Shown here piece after piece: positions 33,084-42,705 of a stretch of DNA of 64,000 nt. The notes under the pieces are model-generated. The model was not told where the DNA came from and did no database searches. It saw only the letters and a list, made by a program, of their open reading frames with translations. The stretch covers positions 310,001 through 374,000 of the forward strand of contig NZ_DASQNA010000007.1 in the NCBI RefSeq assembly GCF_035645195.1. Direction: 5' to 3'. Each line of letters starts with the position of its first letter. Position 1 is the first letter of the stretch. The stretch is from Paenibacillus sp. (GTDB lineage: Bacteria; Bacillota; Bacilli; Paenibacillales; YIM-B00363). A program made the translations under genes and the position numbers.

Positions 33084-33743
33084 TTAGTGCCCGAACATCT
33101 GCCTAATAAATGCCTCGACTCTGCGGGACAAAACCTCATTCCCTGAAACATTTAAGTGCAACCCGTCAGAAGCGTAAACCGTCTGCCAAGCAGGATAAGA
33201 ATACGGTGTGTTTCCCTCGTGATGCAGGTCACACACAGGTATGCTGTAATAATTGCAAACTTCTTTGATAGCCTGTTGGTATGCGCTCGTTTGTGCCGTT
33301 TTCGTTCCGTAGTATTGCCCGGTTATAACGCCCTTCGGCAGCGTCGGGAACTTATCATACAGTTTCTTACACATAAGATGAAGCGCACCGTAAACCTCTG
33401 TTACGGATGTGCTTTCCCAAGTTCCTAATGGTCGGTTATTATTGTCATCATTTACGGCAGGCTGCAACAGAATCGCGTCCACGTTGGACGTGGGGAGGTC
33501 GTCAATTTTTTTGAGTTGGTTGCTCGATTCTGCGGCGTAGTCTTCCGTCGATGCTGTCAAGGTCGACCCCGATACAGCGTAGTCGAGAATAGTTATACCT
33601 GTCCGCTCCGCTATCAATTCGATATAGTTTTTTTCGGAAGGTGTATGCCCGATGTCTATACTGGATGAACCGATGGTGGCTATTCTTTTGCCTTTCAGCG
33701 GCTCGGTAATATAAGACGACGAAATCCAACCTCTTGTCATCAT
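33084..33743 (-). CDS. SGNH/GDSL hydrolase in the tail-fibre region
   Basis: 219 residues from the ATG at 33743 (GGCGGAG upstream). Block I GKRIATIGSSSIDIGH (nucleophile Ser), block III-type ILLQPAVNDDNN (the Gly/Asn oxyanion region, with N-D), and block V ASDGLHLNVSG (catalytic Asp and His). SGNH hydrolases at the end of a tail module usually deacetylate or cleave host surface polysaccharide. Terminator downstream. Confidence 0.87.
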   Translation of the reverse strand: MMTRGWISSSYITEPLKGKRIATIGSSSIDIGHTPSEKNYIELIAERTGITILDYAVSGSTLTASTEDYAAESSNQLKKIDDLPTSNVDAILLQPAVNDDNNNRPLGTWESTSVTEVYGALHLMCKKLYDKFPTLPKGVITGQYYGTKTAQTSAYQQAIKEVCNYYSIPVCDLHHEGNTPYSYPAWQTVYASDGLHLNVSGNEVLSRRVEAFIRQMFGH

Positions 33744-33757
33744 ATACACTCCGCCCC

Positions 33758-34669
33758 CTATTCGGCTAATTTAATTGTCAAGTTGTCGAACGTAATAAGC
33801 GGCGATTTTGCGAACATGCCGTGCTTCGTCCCATGCTTCGTTCGGTCGTATTGCGTTTCGCTCAATGTAGCAACACCAATAGAAACGCCGTTCGCAAAAA
33901 TTTCAATGTCTTTTCCGATGGTCTTAGCCTTGATTTTTACGACCTGACCGTCGGAAAAGGTGAAGGGCAACACGCTTACCGTATCGTAAGAACCACCGGA
34001 ATTTTTGCTGTATACTCGTATAGACGTTCTGGAATCGCCCCTTACAAATATGTGGCTATTGTTGTCCATGTACCGAAGACATAACCCGCCGTAGTTCGAC
34101 GGACCCGCCCCGCTCGGCATTAATACGTCGCATTCCACTTCTACGTCAAAAGCGTATGCGTCAATCACAGCAACGGTCGACAACCCGGCAGTTACGTTTT
34201 GAATAGCTTTCCCGCCACTAACACCCCAAGTCGCCGCCGTGACTCCGATAATGTAACTTTGTCCCGTCTCGGCAACGCCTAAACTAGAACTATTGTCCGC
34301 TCTCTCGAATGTGTCGGAAGCAATGAGTGCGGGTAAAGGCTTTTCGTCACCCAAACAATACCCCTCATATGGACCTGACGCGACAATGGTAATCTGTTTA
34401 AAGGGGAATACCATTTCGGTAAACACGTCACCTGCGGCAACGGGGAACTGTTGCGCACCTACAACAACGTACAGACTGCTAGTGTGTTTGTTACGAATGA
34501 CAAACCCTCTCATGCTGTTGTTAAAGGTGTGAGTTTTGGTGGAAGACCCTTGAAAGTATTCTTGCGCATAACTCCCCGTAAGCGTGGTAATGGTGTGCTG
34601 CACAGGCTTGCCGCTCACCGGGTCGCGTGTTACTTTCATGGCGTAATCTTCCAGTATTTCGTCTGGCAT
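33758..34669 (-). CDS. Tail-associated protein with jelly-roll/concanavalin-like C-terminal domain
   Basis: 303 residues; ATG with GGAGGTG upstream. The N-terminal 110 residues (PVQHTITTLTGSYAQEYFQG, GFVIRNKHTSSLYVVVGAQQ) form a beta-rich module. Residues about 115-303 look like a LamG/concanavalin-like lectin fold (LIASDTFERADNSSSLG, FDVEVECDVLMPSGAGPSNYGGLCLRY..., IFVRGDSRTSIRVY, ITFDNLTIKLAE). Likely part of the fibre or receptor-binding assembly. Confidence 0.7.
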   Translation of the reverse strand: MPDEILEDYAMKVTRDPVSGKPVQHTITTLTGSYAQEYFQGSSTKTHTFNNSMRGFVIRNKHTSSLYVVVGAQQFPVAAGDVFTEMVFPFKQITIVASGPYEGYCLGDEKPLPALIASDTFERADNSSSLGVAETGQSYIIGVTAATWGVSGGKAIQNVTAGLSTVAVIDAYAFDVEVECDVLMPSGAGPSNYGGLCLRYMDNNSHIFVRGDSRTSIRVYSKNSGGSYDTVSVLPFTFSDGQVVKIKAKTIGKDIEIFANGVSIGVATLSETQYDRTKHGTKHGMFAKSPLITFDNLTIKLAE

Positions 34670-34719
34670 GCTCTACACCTCCAAATATATTTAGCCCGGT
34701 CCGAGCTGATCGGGTGATC

Positions 34720-34929
34720 CTACATGCGATTGAGCTTGGAGAGGATCTTATTGTTCTGGTCGATGATCACCAGCTGCGCGGCATAAATGTCCGCGAGCGT
34801 CGGCTCGGCGCCGGTCTGAGCGATTTCTTCGCGCCGCTGCCCCACTGCCTTCCGCTTCGGGTCCGCCCCGAAGCGGAAACCTTTCTTTTCTGCTGCTGGT
34901 GCCGGCGTTGCTTTATCTTTGTTGGACAT
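34720..34929 (-). CDS. 69-aa phage protein
   Basis: From the ATG at 34929 with GGAGGTGC upstream, overlapping the end of the Ig-domain gene. Lys/Ala-rich N-terminus, then AEPTLADIYAAQLVIIDQNNKILSKLNRM, an amphipathic helix. Small proteins like this lie between fibre genes in related phages. Function unknown. Confidence 0.65.
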   Translation of the reverse strand: MSNKDKATPAPAAEKKGFRFGADPKRKAVGQRREEIAQTGAEPTLADIYAAQLVIIDQNNKILSKLNRM

Positions 34930-35341
34930 CTGCGAGCACCTCCACCGAACCGTTTTGAATGACGTAACCGCCGTTTGTGGTGACGACTTGCAAACTTTCC
35001 GCTTCCTCCGACTGCAACGTGATTTCGGCGACGCCGCCAACCGGAGCAACCTCTTGCGTTTCGCCGTTGAATTCAAAAATGATCGGGTCGGCGAAGTCCG
35101 TTGCCGGTTGGTCGTCCCACGTCGTGACGGTCGCCGTGATCGTCGCCGTATCGACGCCGTCGGCGACGATTTCCGGCTTGTCCGTCGTTAAAGCGATCTT
35201 GTAACCGATGAATGCGCCGTCGACGTAATGCGTGCCGAGGACGCGCGAATCCGTCTCCGCTGGAACCTCGATGAGTTTATTCGGTGAATCGAAAATGGTG
35301 TGCACGACGCCGCTTTCACTGACTTGTACGTATTTCAGCAT
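34913..35341 (-). CDS. Ig-like (invasin/BIG-type) domain phage protein
   Basis: 142 residues; ATG after GGAGGGG. N-terminal 40 residues (LKYVQVSESGVVHTIFDSPN) resemble the front part of tail decoration proteins. Residues 48-140 form one bacterial Ig-like domain: ALTTDKPEIVADGVDTATIT, TVTTWDDQPATDF, ITLQSEEAESLQVV. Probably decorates the tail tip or fibre. Confidence 0.72.
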   Translation of the reverse strand: MLKYVQVSESGVVHTIFDSPNKLIEVPAETDSRVLGTHYVDGAFIGYKIALTTDKPEIVADGVDTATITATVTTWDDQPATDFADPIIFEFNGETQEVAPVGGVAEITLQSEEAESLQVVTTNGGYVIQNGSVEVLADVQQR

Positions 35342-35356
35342 TGCATACCCCTCCTA

Positions 35357-36289
35357 TTAATTGGATTCCATAACTTCCCATGAAACCGTATAGCTTGCGT
35401 TGGTGTTCGCTTTAACTAACCGCAATCCATTCGAGGAGGTTAGAGTCGCTTTGACTGTTGCTTCCTCATTAGCTTGCCATGTGATGTTTACGAATGCCTT
35501 CGACATGTTGACGGCAGTCGGTATCGTAACCGTGACGTCTCCGCCAACTGCCGCGAGCGTCGTCTCGCCACGCTGTACGACCTTCATTCCCCCCACCGCC
35601 TTCCATGCTCCCCATGTGCCGTTGTTCTTGATTCTTGAATACACGACAGAATTGGTGTCGACAAATATTTGCGACGCCCAATTGTCGTCACCTTCGTACT
35701 GATTGTGATAAACGTAACCGCCACCACCTGTCGGCGTCCCCGTGTAGGGCGAACCCATGTTAAAGAAACCGGAACGAGTTATACCGTTCGCATCCGTTAC
35801 TTGTTGCCCGCCACGTCCGTTTGCGCCGTACAGGAACCGATCTCCCGAGATGCCTCGAACTAAATCGGCGTCCAACCCCGAACCGGAGCCGTCGTTGCCT
35901 GCGGTCCATATCTTTTCTACTCCGCCTAAATCGGTCTGCACATACGCTTCCCGGCCAGCTGGTTTTCTGAGAATTACGTCTCCCGCGTCCGTAAATACAA
36001 CGCTTTGGTTTTGTCCTTGTATCCCAACTCTGTATTCCCCGCCGTCCGGAAAGAGCAAACTCCCCGTCATTGGTTGACTCCCGTTTTTCGGCAGCGCGGC
36101 GTCGGCGGTGGACGCGGCGGCTTGGAGCCCCTGCTCGATCTTATTCATCAGCGCCGCAGCAAACGGCGTACCGGCTTGCGTCACGGTGCCCGGATCCGGG
36201 GTCAGAATCCATGTATTTCCGTTCTGGTCCTTAAACCGCAGAGGCTCTTGAACGATCCGATCCACCCAAGATGTTGGATTATAAGGCAT
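35357..36289 (-). CDS. Tail fibre protein
   Basis: 310 residues from the ATG at 36289 (GAGGAGGGA upstream). It opens with YNPTSWVDRIVQEPLRFKDQ and an attachment-like segment (FAAALMNKIEQGLQAA), then a repetitive beta region rich in Gly/Asn/Thr (LFPDGGEYRVGIQGQNQSVV, WTAGNDGSGSGLD), and a C-terminal pyocin-knob-like part with NNGTWGAWKAVGGMKVVQ. Typical fibre with a receptor-facing C-terminus. Confidence 0.8.
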   Translation of the reverse strand: MPYNPTSWVDRIVQEPLRFKDQNGNTWILTPDPGTVTQAGTPFAAALMNKIEQGLQAAASTADAALPKNGSQPMTGSLLFPDGGEYRVGIQGQNQSVVFTDAGDVILRKPAGREAYVQTDLGGVEKIWTAGNDGSGSGLDADLVRGISGDRFLYGANGRGGQQVTDANGITRSGFFNMGSPYTGTPTGGGGYVYHNQYEGDDNWASQIFVDTNSVVYSRIKNNGTWGAWKAVGGMKVVQRGETTLAAVGGDVTVTIPTAVNMSKAFVNITWQANEEATVKATLTSSNGLRLVKANTNASYTVSWEVMESN

Positions 36290-37955
36290 ACGGTATCCCT
36301 CCTCTCTCGTATCCAGCTGCAAAGGTGCCGCAATATACGAAGCTGTCGTACACCTTGCCTGCGGTCTCGAAGAGCAACATCACATCTGTCTCGAGCCGGT
36401 TTGCATCGGTGTAGTCGAAGCCGTCGCGGGCTGCCCACGTCTCCGCTCCCGGGTAGCCCGGAGGCGTTGCGAAATTGGTCCGGATCGTCTCGAGATTCTG
36501 CTCGATCCGGTTGATCGACGACAGAAAGTCGATGTACGTCATCGTCCGGTTCGTGACGGTCGTGATCGCGGGAATGGCGTATTGGATGTCCGCAAGGTAC
36601 GAGCGCAGCGTTTTGATATTTGTCTCGAGCCGGTTGAAGTCTTCGAAGTTGATCTCGTCATTTGCCGTCCAGCCCGTTTCCACATCGATCGCATAGTAGA
36701 GCACCGGCATGTCCGTCACGTACGTTGCACCATAAATCGTGCCGTTGTTGCCGTTCGGCGAGGAGTCGATCGCGGTGTTCTTGAAATCGACCGTCAGGCG
36801 TACGTAGTCGGTGTAGACGGTCGACGCGACGGTCGAGGATGCGGCGTCAGCGTAGGCGAGGAAGTGCATGAACCCGTTAGAATCGACAATACGGTAGGCA
36901 TTAGTTGTTTGAGTAGCAAACAACCTCGAAATAGAACCGCCCGTGTGAGTGGTCTGTAACACCCACGAAGATGTAACAGCGTCCCAATTTGAGAAATTCG
37001 CGCGGTTCCCACTAGGTCCAGTTCCTCGCCCGTACCAATCTGCCGTAAAACGTTGAATATTATTTTTCGCCCACGCGACCCTGTCCGCTAGCACATTGCT
37101 GCCGAACACGTTGCCGCGTTTGCGGAGTATTTCTTCGATGACGTTCCACGAAAACATGTGCTGGTTCATGTACGTGTTTGTATTTGTGCTGTATGCGATC
37201 GACGTTTGGCCGTCGATGTTCTGAGCCCACCCGTAATGCGTTTGCCCAACCTCACCGAAGTCTCCGAAAGAACCTTGAGACGGAGAATACAGCGAAGCCC
37301 CTCGACCACCACGAAAGATGTTTGGATTTTCGGTCGTACTCCCGGCGACCTTGCCGCCGAAATCGAGCGTGAGCGGATTCAACCCACCTTCGTCGAACTT
37401 CCAGTACCCGACGAGTCCCGCCTCGTTACCGGCGAGCATCCGGTTCATGTTGTCGGCGATCTCCGACGCGGTGCGAGCGACGTTCCAAATACGGACGTCG
37501 TCAACTACACCTTTAAAAAATTCGCCAGTTCCATTGCGAGATCCGATGAAAATAGAGCCGACCGGGACGGACAAATCTCCGGAAGTAACTGCATTGCAAA
37601 CTACTGCCCCGTTTAAAAACCCTCTTAAATTTGACCCGTCGTATACCAGCGCGATATGTTGCAAAGTCCCCTGCGATATCGTCCCTACAGGCGATTCCGC
37701 AACAACGTAACCGCCGTTCTTGAAAACATGGGGACGAAACCTTCCACTTGCATCCATTTGCAAGATGAACGCATTGTCTTTCCGTAAGAAAGACTGGTTC
37801 CCGGAAATTAGATTGGGCTTTACCCACATTTCTATCGTGATTTGGTTTGTAAAATTTCTCAGTACCGGGGAATCCGGCACAGTCACATAATCATCCACCC
37901 CGTCGAACGACAGCGCGTACCGGTTCGCGGACACCCGGCTGAGCAATGTCTCCAT
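36279..37955 (-). CDS. LamG-domain tail protein
   Basis: 558 residues. Residues about 12-195 are a LamG/concanavalin lectin domain (ALSFDGVDDYVTVPDSPVLR, ITIEMWVKPN, VDDVRIWNVARTASEIADNM, GLVGYWKFDEG). The middle holds a second beta-rich module (VASTVYTDYVRLTVDFKNTA), and the C-terminus is helical (INFEDFNRLETNIKTLRSYL and a repeated ANRLETDVMLLF). Overlaps its neighbours on both sides. Baseplate-to-fibre adaptor or carbohydrate-binding tail protein. Confidence 0.78.
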   Translation of the reverse strand: METLLSRVSANRYALSFDGVDDYVTVPDSPVLRNFTNQITIEMWVKPNLISGNQSFLRKDNAFILQMDASGRFRPHVFKNGGYVVAESPVGTISQGTLQHIALVYDGSNLRGFLNGAVVCNAVTSGDLSVPVGSIFIGSRNGTGEFFKGVVDDVRIWNVARTASEIADNMNRMLAGNEAGLVGYWKFDEGGLNPLTLDFGGKVAGSTTENPNIFRGGRGASLYSPSQGSFGDFGEVGQTHYGWAQNIDGQTSIAYSTNTNTYMNQHMFSWNVIEEILRKRGNVFGSNVLADRVAWAKNNIQRFTADWYGRGTGPSGNRANFSNWDAVTSSWVLQTTHTGGSISRLFATQTTNAYRIVDSNGFMHFLAYADAASSTVASTVYTDYVRLTVDFKNTAIDSSPNGNNGTIYGATYVTDMPVLYYAIDVETGWTANDEINFEDFNRLETNIKTLRSYLADIQYAIPAITTVTNRTMTYIDFLSSINRIEQNLETIRTNFATPPGYPGAETWAARDGFDYTDANRLETDVMLLFETAGKVYDSFVYCGTFAAGYERGGIPYAL

Positions 37956-39520
37956 CAGTTGACCGCTCCCTTCGAGTCCGTCCGCGCCGACAAATAGCCA
38001 GCGTAGCGGATGTCGTTCTTCGTGATGAACGCCGCCATGTTCGCGCCGTACGAGTTCTCGATCTCGATCACGTCGCCCAGCTCATGCGCGGGGTTGCCGC
38101 GCCAGTTGGACCGGTACTCCGCCCGGTACTCCCGTCGCTCAAGCAGCCATTGGCCGACGGCCGTGGCGCGCACCGAAGAATTGATGAACGTGTTCCGCTC
38201 GAGCTTCAGCACGTCGCCGACCGTCGCCGTAGACGAGTTCACCGTGACGACCGCCGACGTGTCCAGATCCGTCCAGTACGTCACCGCTGCCGCTCTCACG
38301 GTCGGCTCGAGGACGATCTTCGGCTCGTCGTAGCTGTCGTCGAGCGAAATCGTGTCCGCCGCGGCGCCGAGCGTCAGGCATTTCAGCGTGATCACGTTGC
38401 CCCGCGTCACGAAGATGTTCGCGCAGCCGGCGATGGCGACCATCTGCAAGGCGTCCCGGCAGTTCGTCTTCTCGGCCATGCTGTTCGTCGCGATCGACTG
38501 CAGCGCGGGGTCGATCGAGTAGTTTTCGATGCCGCACGCGGCGAAGAGCTGCTCGGCCAGCGCGTACAGCGTCTTCGAGCTCGGCGTCAGCTGCTCGTAA
38601 TCGAAGCCGGCCATCAGGTCGAGGTTCGTCCGGGCCGTGAATGTGGCCGTCAGCGAGCCCTCGTCGCTGGTCCAATCCCACAGCAAATAGTTACCGAGCG
38701 GGACCCACTCGATGACGCCGGCGCCGACGTCGAGGCCCAGCTCCGCGATGACCTGCTGCCGCTGCTGCAGGTATTTGTAAAAGCCAGTCGGGTTCAGGAT
38801 GTTGAACGCCCGATCGCTGTTGTCGACCGTGAAGTCGAACTCCGGGGACGGCAGCCGCGCCGACGTCAAATCGAGCTCCTCGATCAGCTTCATGCCGATA
38901 AGGCTGTCGTCGGTGTATGTCCGCACAATGCCGAAGTCGACCTCGAGAACCCGCGCGCGCCGGTAGCCGACGGACCATTTCTTGATGGTGATCACGATTT
39001 TGTTGTAATTGGCGAGCTGGCCAAGCGGATCCGGCATGACCTCGGTATTCCCGACCACGGACACCGTCTGGATTACTGTGGCGCCATTGTACGCCGTGAT
39101 GTCGAAGTCCACGGCGTACTCGTTGTTGAACCGGTCGAACGTGATCGTGATGCCGGCGCTGGAGTGCGTACCGCCGAAGCTGAACGTGATCGTCGGGTAC
39201 GAAGAAAAGACGCCGCCCGCGTCACAGATGTCGCTGCTGACGAAGCCCATCTCCCCATTGTTCGCGATCGTGTCGTCCGGAAAAGAAAACGACCCGTCGA
39301 GGCGGAATCGGTTCCGCTCCCAGGTCGCGAGATTGGCGGACGCGTCTCGCACCTTGTTCGCGAGCTGGTCCTTATTGCTGATCGACGCCTGCGCCGTCGT
39401 CACGATGCTCGTAATGTCCCCGATCGCCGTCACGTCGGAGATGTCGAACGTGACTTTGCCGACGACCGTCCGAGGGTTGCCGTAGATTTCCGTTTTGAAT
39501 TTACTCGTCGTCGGGTACAT
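37955..39520 (-). CDS. Tail-tip/baseplate protein
   Basis: 521 residues; ATG with GAGGTGA upstream. It is beta-rich throughout. A central stretch (PSPEFDFTVDNSDRAFNILN ... YLQQRQQVIAELGLDVG) is characteristic of the hub-like phage tail proteins that follow the distal tail protein, and the C-terminus includes ERREYRAEYRSNWRGNPAHE and a last beta domain. Located between the small DUF6711-type protein and the LamG protein, where a tail-associated hub is expected. Confidence 0.75.
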   Translation of the reverse strand: MYPTTSKFKTEIYGNPRTVVGKVTFDISDVTAIGDITSIVTTAQASISNKDQLANKVRDASANLATWERNRFRLDGSFSFPDDTIANNGEMGFVSSDICDAGGVFSSYPTITFSFGGTHSSAGITITFDRFNNEYAVDFDITAYNGATVIQTVSVVGNTEVMPDPLGQLANYNKIVITIKKWSVGYRRARVLEVDFGIVRTYTDDSLIGMKLIEELDLTSARLPSPEFDFTVDNSDRAFNILNPTGFYKYLQQRQQVIAELGLDVGAGVIEWVPLGNYLLWDWTSDEGSLTATFTARTNLDLMAGFDYEQLTPSSKTLYALAEQLFAACGIENYSIDPALQSIATNSMAEKTNCRDALQMVAIAGCANIFVTRGNVITLKCLTLGAAADTISLDDSYDEPKIVLEPTVRAAAVTYWTDLDTSAVVTVNSSTATVGDVLKLERNTFINSSVRATAVGQWLLERREYRAEYRSNWRGNPAHELGDVIEIENSYGANMAAFITKNDIRYAGYLSARTDSKGAVN

Positions 39521-39524
39521 GAAA

Positions 39525-39878
39525 TCACCTCTCGACCAGGCTGAAGCGTACGTCCTTGTACCGTGGGACGCCGTTGCGGAAATCCATCATCGAAACAGGT
39601 CGGTCACCGGCGTAAAACGTCCCTGTGCGGTTCGCGTTCGTCATCGGGTCGGGGTACGTAACCGAGAAAAGCACCGGCGAGACGGCGTTCAGTATAAGGC
39701 TCATCTGCTCCGCGGTCAGGAAGTTCCAGCCGAGCTCGATCTTCCGAACGCCGCCCCGGATCCGTTCAATAATAAGCATACCGCGAGTATTCCGCTCCGC
39801 TTTGCTGAGATCCTGAATGCCTACTTTGAATTCAGAAGGGGTCGGCAACTCGACCCCGTTGATGGTAATGAGCGCCAC
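39525..39878 (-). CDS. DUF6711-type tail protein
   Basis: 117 residues from a GTG with AGGAGGT upstream. ALITINGVELPTPSEFKVGI, RIRGGVRKIELGWNFLTAEQ, VTYPDPMTN and TGTFYAGDRPVSMMDF are the recognisable blocks of a small conserved family found just after tape measure genes in Firmicutes siphophages. Probably a distal-tail component. Confidence 0.75.
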   Translation of the reverse strand: MALITINGVELPTPSEFKVGIQDLSKAERNTRGMLIIERIRGGVRKIELGWNFLTAEQMSLILNAVSPVLFSVTYPDPMTNANRTGTFYAGDRPVSMMDFRNGVPRYKDVRFSLVER

Positions 39879-39894
39879 GTTGTTACCGACCTCC

Positions 39895-42318
39895 TTACGT
39901 GGTTTGGATTAATGCGCCGCCGCGGCGTCTGCTTTCCCGATCAATATGCGGGTAAAGTACCCGCGCCACTTCCACCGTGTCCATAACGATCACCGGGCCG
40001 TCTCTACCGCCGTTGTTGCCGCCCATGCTGACCTGCATTGCGTTCATAACGGCCGTACCCAACGCCGACGCAAGTTTGTCCACGAACGATGTGTTCTCGA
40101 GCGGCACAATCATTTCAGCGCCGGCTTCGCCAGCAATGTAGTTGCCCATATTCGTTGCGCCGTCCACGATGCCACCGCGGGCAAGCTTCGGGATGTTCGG
40201 GATACGCGGGATTTCGGGAATGTTCACCCCAATTGTGCCGTTGGGCAGCTTGATGCTTGCCTTGTTCGCTGTTCGGATAATACTGTTAATGCTATCCACG
40301 ATGGCGTTGATGCTTTTTACCACAGCACCGCTGATTTCCGACCAGATGGTCGCGGTATTGCTCTTAATTGCGCCCCATGCGGCAAGGACGGCTGCCCCAA
40401 CTGAGCTGAGGTCGATTTTCGAAATGGCATCCCATTTTTCTTTGATAAACGACTTCAGATCGTCAAACTTCTCGCCGGTACTGCTCCGGAGCTCGTCCCA
40501 CTTTTTGAGGACCGCGTCCTTGACCGCACCCCAATCTGTGAAATTTTTTACGGCTGCCCATTTCTGGCTGAGATACTCCTTGAAGGCGTCCCACTTTCTC
40601 CCGGTTTCCGTCTGGAGATTGGTCCAAGCCTGTATAATCGAAGCCCTAATCGAATCCCAATCCGTATATTCCTGCACCTCGGTCCACTTCTCGCTGAGAT
40701 ACACTTTGAACTCATCCCACTTCACACCGGACTCCGTCTTCAGTGCATCCCATCGTTTTAGAACCTCGTCCTTGATCTCCGTAATTTTCTTTTTCGCGGC
40801 CTCGATTACCGGGCCGGCCTTCTCCTCGATCAAGCCTTTCAGGTTGGACCAGGCTGCCCCGAAACCTTTTTTGAACTGCTCCATTTTGGCTGCTACATCC
40901 GGGAAGAACGGCTCGACGACGCCCTTGATCGTATCGAAGATTGCCGAGACGTAACCCTCGGCACCTTCTAGCGCAGTTTTAAAATCGAGATTGAAAAGCC
41001 CGGTCACGATTTTCAATCCGCTGGCGACCGCCTCTAATATTCCAGCGAGGAGCTCGAGTCCGATCGTGATCTCAAGGCGCTTGTTTTCGGCAAGCATGTT
41101 GAAGAATGCCTTGACCGGAGCTGTATCGGCTAAACCCTTCAGCGCCTCCCAAAGCGACTTAAACGCTTCGGTAACTCTTTTGATCGGATCTCTCAACGGC
41201 TCTAGGAATTCTCTGACTTGCTGGGCGAGCTGCTCCATCCATTCAGGCGTTTGTGCGACCTGGTTCAGCTCCGATTTTGCAATCTCCTTGCCCAATGCAG
41301 TCGTGCCCGTGCCGACCCCTGCAGCGGCCCCCTCAGCGTCTGCCAACTGGTTGATTTCGTCGAACCCAGCAACAGCGCCTTTCGCCTTCTTGCCGGCTTC
41401 CTTGTAGGCTTCTCCGAGCTCATTGACCGCGCTGGACTGCTCCTTCGTGGCCTCGATGGATTGGACGGCCGCTTTTCCAAACAAGGTCTGCATGAACTGA
41501 GCCACCACGTCCATCGCGTTGGCCAGCGCTTGCGTCATCGATGTTAAAGCGGGGAGAACGGCGTTATACACCGGCAGGAACGCATTTCCGAGTGCGAGCT
41601 GCAGGTCCTTGAGCTGGGCCACGAACATAAGCTGCCTCGAATTCGTGTTTTCCGCCAGCTGCAGGCCGTATTTCCGGGAGGCTTGCTCCAAAATGGCAAA
41701 ATAGCGGATGGTCTGCTGCGTGTTGAATCCGAGATTCTCCCACGACCTCCCGTTGGCCAGATCCCGGAATGCTTTGGTTGTCTCGATCATGGCAACGTTG
41801 ATGTTGATGCCAAGATCCTCGATCGCGTCCGTCTCGCCAAGCAAACCGGAACGGATCCGTTCCATAACGTCCTGCATTTGCCGGCCCGTCGCCGCCGCAA
41901 CGACAGCAGAAGCTTTGAGCAGATCCTGCGTGTATTTCATTGTCGTCGCTGTGTCCGTGGCGAACCCGCTCAGGAGATTGGCGTAAATTGCACCGAAACG
42001 GATGGCATCCGCCCGAGCGAAACCGAACGCTTTTGCCCCATCCTGAGCCCAGTCCAAGAACGCCTGCGCGCTGCTCCCCATCATCCGATTAATTTGCTGG
42101 ATGGCGGCCTCTACGTCCATGGCGCTCTTAACGGCATCTTTGACGAGTACAGCCAGACCAAGTGCGGCCGCGGAGGACAAAGCTGCTGCTACCGCTTGCA
42201 TGCCCTTCGCAACGCTCGTTTTAAAGTCGCCGATGTCCTTGCTCGCCTTGTCCATCGATTTTTTCATCGGGCTAAAATCAGCGCCGCCGCGGATCATCAA
42301 GTTTTTAACGACCGTCAA
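39895..42318 (-). CDS. Tail tape measure protein
   Basis: 807 residues; TTG start with GGAGGTGGAG upstream. N-terminal predicted helix FSPMKKSMDKASKDIGDFKT, hydrophobic AAALSSAAALGLAVLVKDAV, then AIQQINRMMG and long helices. The central third is a string of about 38-40-residue Trp-containing repeats (RWDALKTESGVKWDEFKVYL, WTNLQTETGRKWDAFKEYL, KWDELRSSTGEKFDDLKSFI). C-terminus is Gly-rich with an EMIVPLENTSF motif typical of phage tape measures. At the usual 1.5 A per residue this predicts a tail of about 120 nm. Confidence 0.93.
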   Translation of the reverse strand: MTVVKNLMIRGGADFSPMKKSMDKASKDIGDFKTSVAKGMQAVAAALSSAAALGLAVLVKDAVKSAMDVEAAIQQINRMMGSSAQAFLDWAQDGAKAFGFARADAIRFGAIYANLLSGFATDTATTMKYTQDLLKASAVVAAATGRQMQDVMERIRSGLLGETDAIEDLGININVAMIETTKAFRDLANGRSWENLGFNTQQTIRYFAILEQASRKYGLQLAENTNSRQLMFVAQLKDLQLALGNAFLPVYNAVLPALTSMTQALANAMDVVAQFMQTLFGKAAVQSIEATKEQSSAVNELGEAYKEAGKKAKGAVAGFDEINQLADAEGAAAGVGTGTTALGKEIAKSELNQVAQTPEWMEQLAQQVREFLEPLRDPIKRVTEAFKSLWEALKGLADTAPVKAFFNMLAENKRLEITIGLELLAGILEAVASGLKIVTGLFNLDFKTALEGAEGYVSAIFDTIKGVVEPFFPDVAAKMEQFKKGFGAAWSNLKGLIEEKAGPVIEAAKKKITEIKDEVLKRWDALKTESGVKWDEFKVYLSEKWTEVQEYTDWDSIRASIIQAWTNLQTETGRKWDAFKEYLSQKWAAVKNFTDWGAVKDAVLKKWDELRSSTGEKFDDLKSFIKEKWDAISKIDLSSVGAAVLAAWGAIKSNTATIWSEISGAVVKSINAIVDSINSIIRTANKASIKLPNGTIGVNIPEIPRIPNIPKLARGGIVDGATNMGNYIAGEAGAEMIVPLENTSFVDKLASALGTAVMNAMQVSMGGNNGGRDGPVIVMDTVEVARVLYPHIDRESRRRGGALIQTT

Positions 42319-42360
42319 CTCAACTCCACCTCCTCCCCGTGCAAAACAAAAAGGAGAGGG

Positions 42361-42705
42361 CTACTCGCCTCTCTCCCGATACACGACTTTGCCTCCGAAC
42401 ACGGCATTGAGCCGTTTAATTTCTTCAAGCATGTCCGCCTGCGTTTGCTTCGGCTTCATCATCTGAAGGATTTTCTTCAGAGGATCAAGCCGCTTCACCC
42501 GTTGCCAGTACGCTCCCAAATATGTGAGCACGATGTCCTCCTCTGCTTCCCGCTCCATTTCCTGCTTGTAGTTCAGAACGTGGAGCCTTAGTTCGTAGGG
42601 GGTCATCTCGTTACAAACAGGGATGCTGATACCGACCCTAATTGCAGCTTTTAAGCTTTCTTCCCAGTAGCGCGCCGCTGTTGCCGGTTCAGCTTTGCCT
42701 GTCCG
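42361..42705 (-). CDS. Tail assembly chaperone, frameshifted extension (GT product)
   Basis: This frame is open from inside the upstream chaperone gene to 42361 and lies in the -1 frame relative to it. Read from the slip site it gives RTGKAEPATAARYWEESLKA, then AIRVGISIPVCNEMTPYELR and on to VYRERGE (114 residues), so the fusion of both parts is about 225 residues. An internal ATG at 42606 has no ribosome binding site and would remove the conserved YWEESLKAAIRVGI block. As in lambda G/GT, the fused form should bind the tape measure and recruit the major tail protein. Confidence 0.85.
   Translation of the reverse strand, partial: RTGKAEPATAARYWEESLKAAIRVGISIPVCNEMTPYELRLHVLNYKQEMEREAEEDIVLTYLGAYWQRVKRLDPLKKILQMMKPKQTQADMLEEIKRLNAVFGGKVVYRERGE

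Noticed and set aside
37946-39544. 532-codon plus-strand open frame opposite the tail-tip gene
   Set aside because: Arg/Asp/Val-rich antisense reading of the 521-aa tail protein; no ribosome binding site, no recognisable domain.
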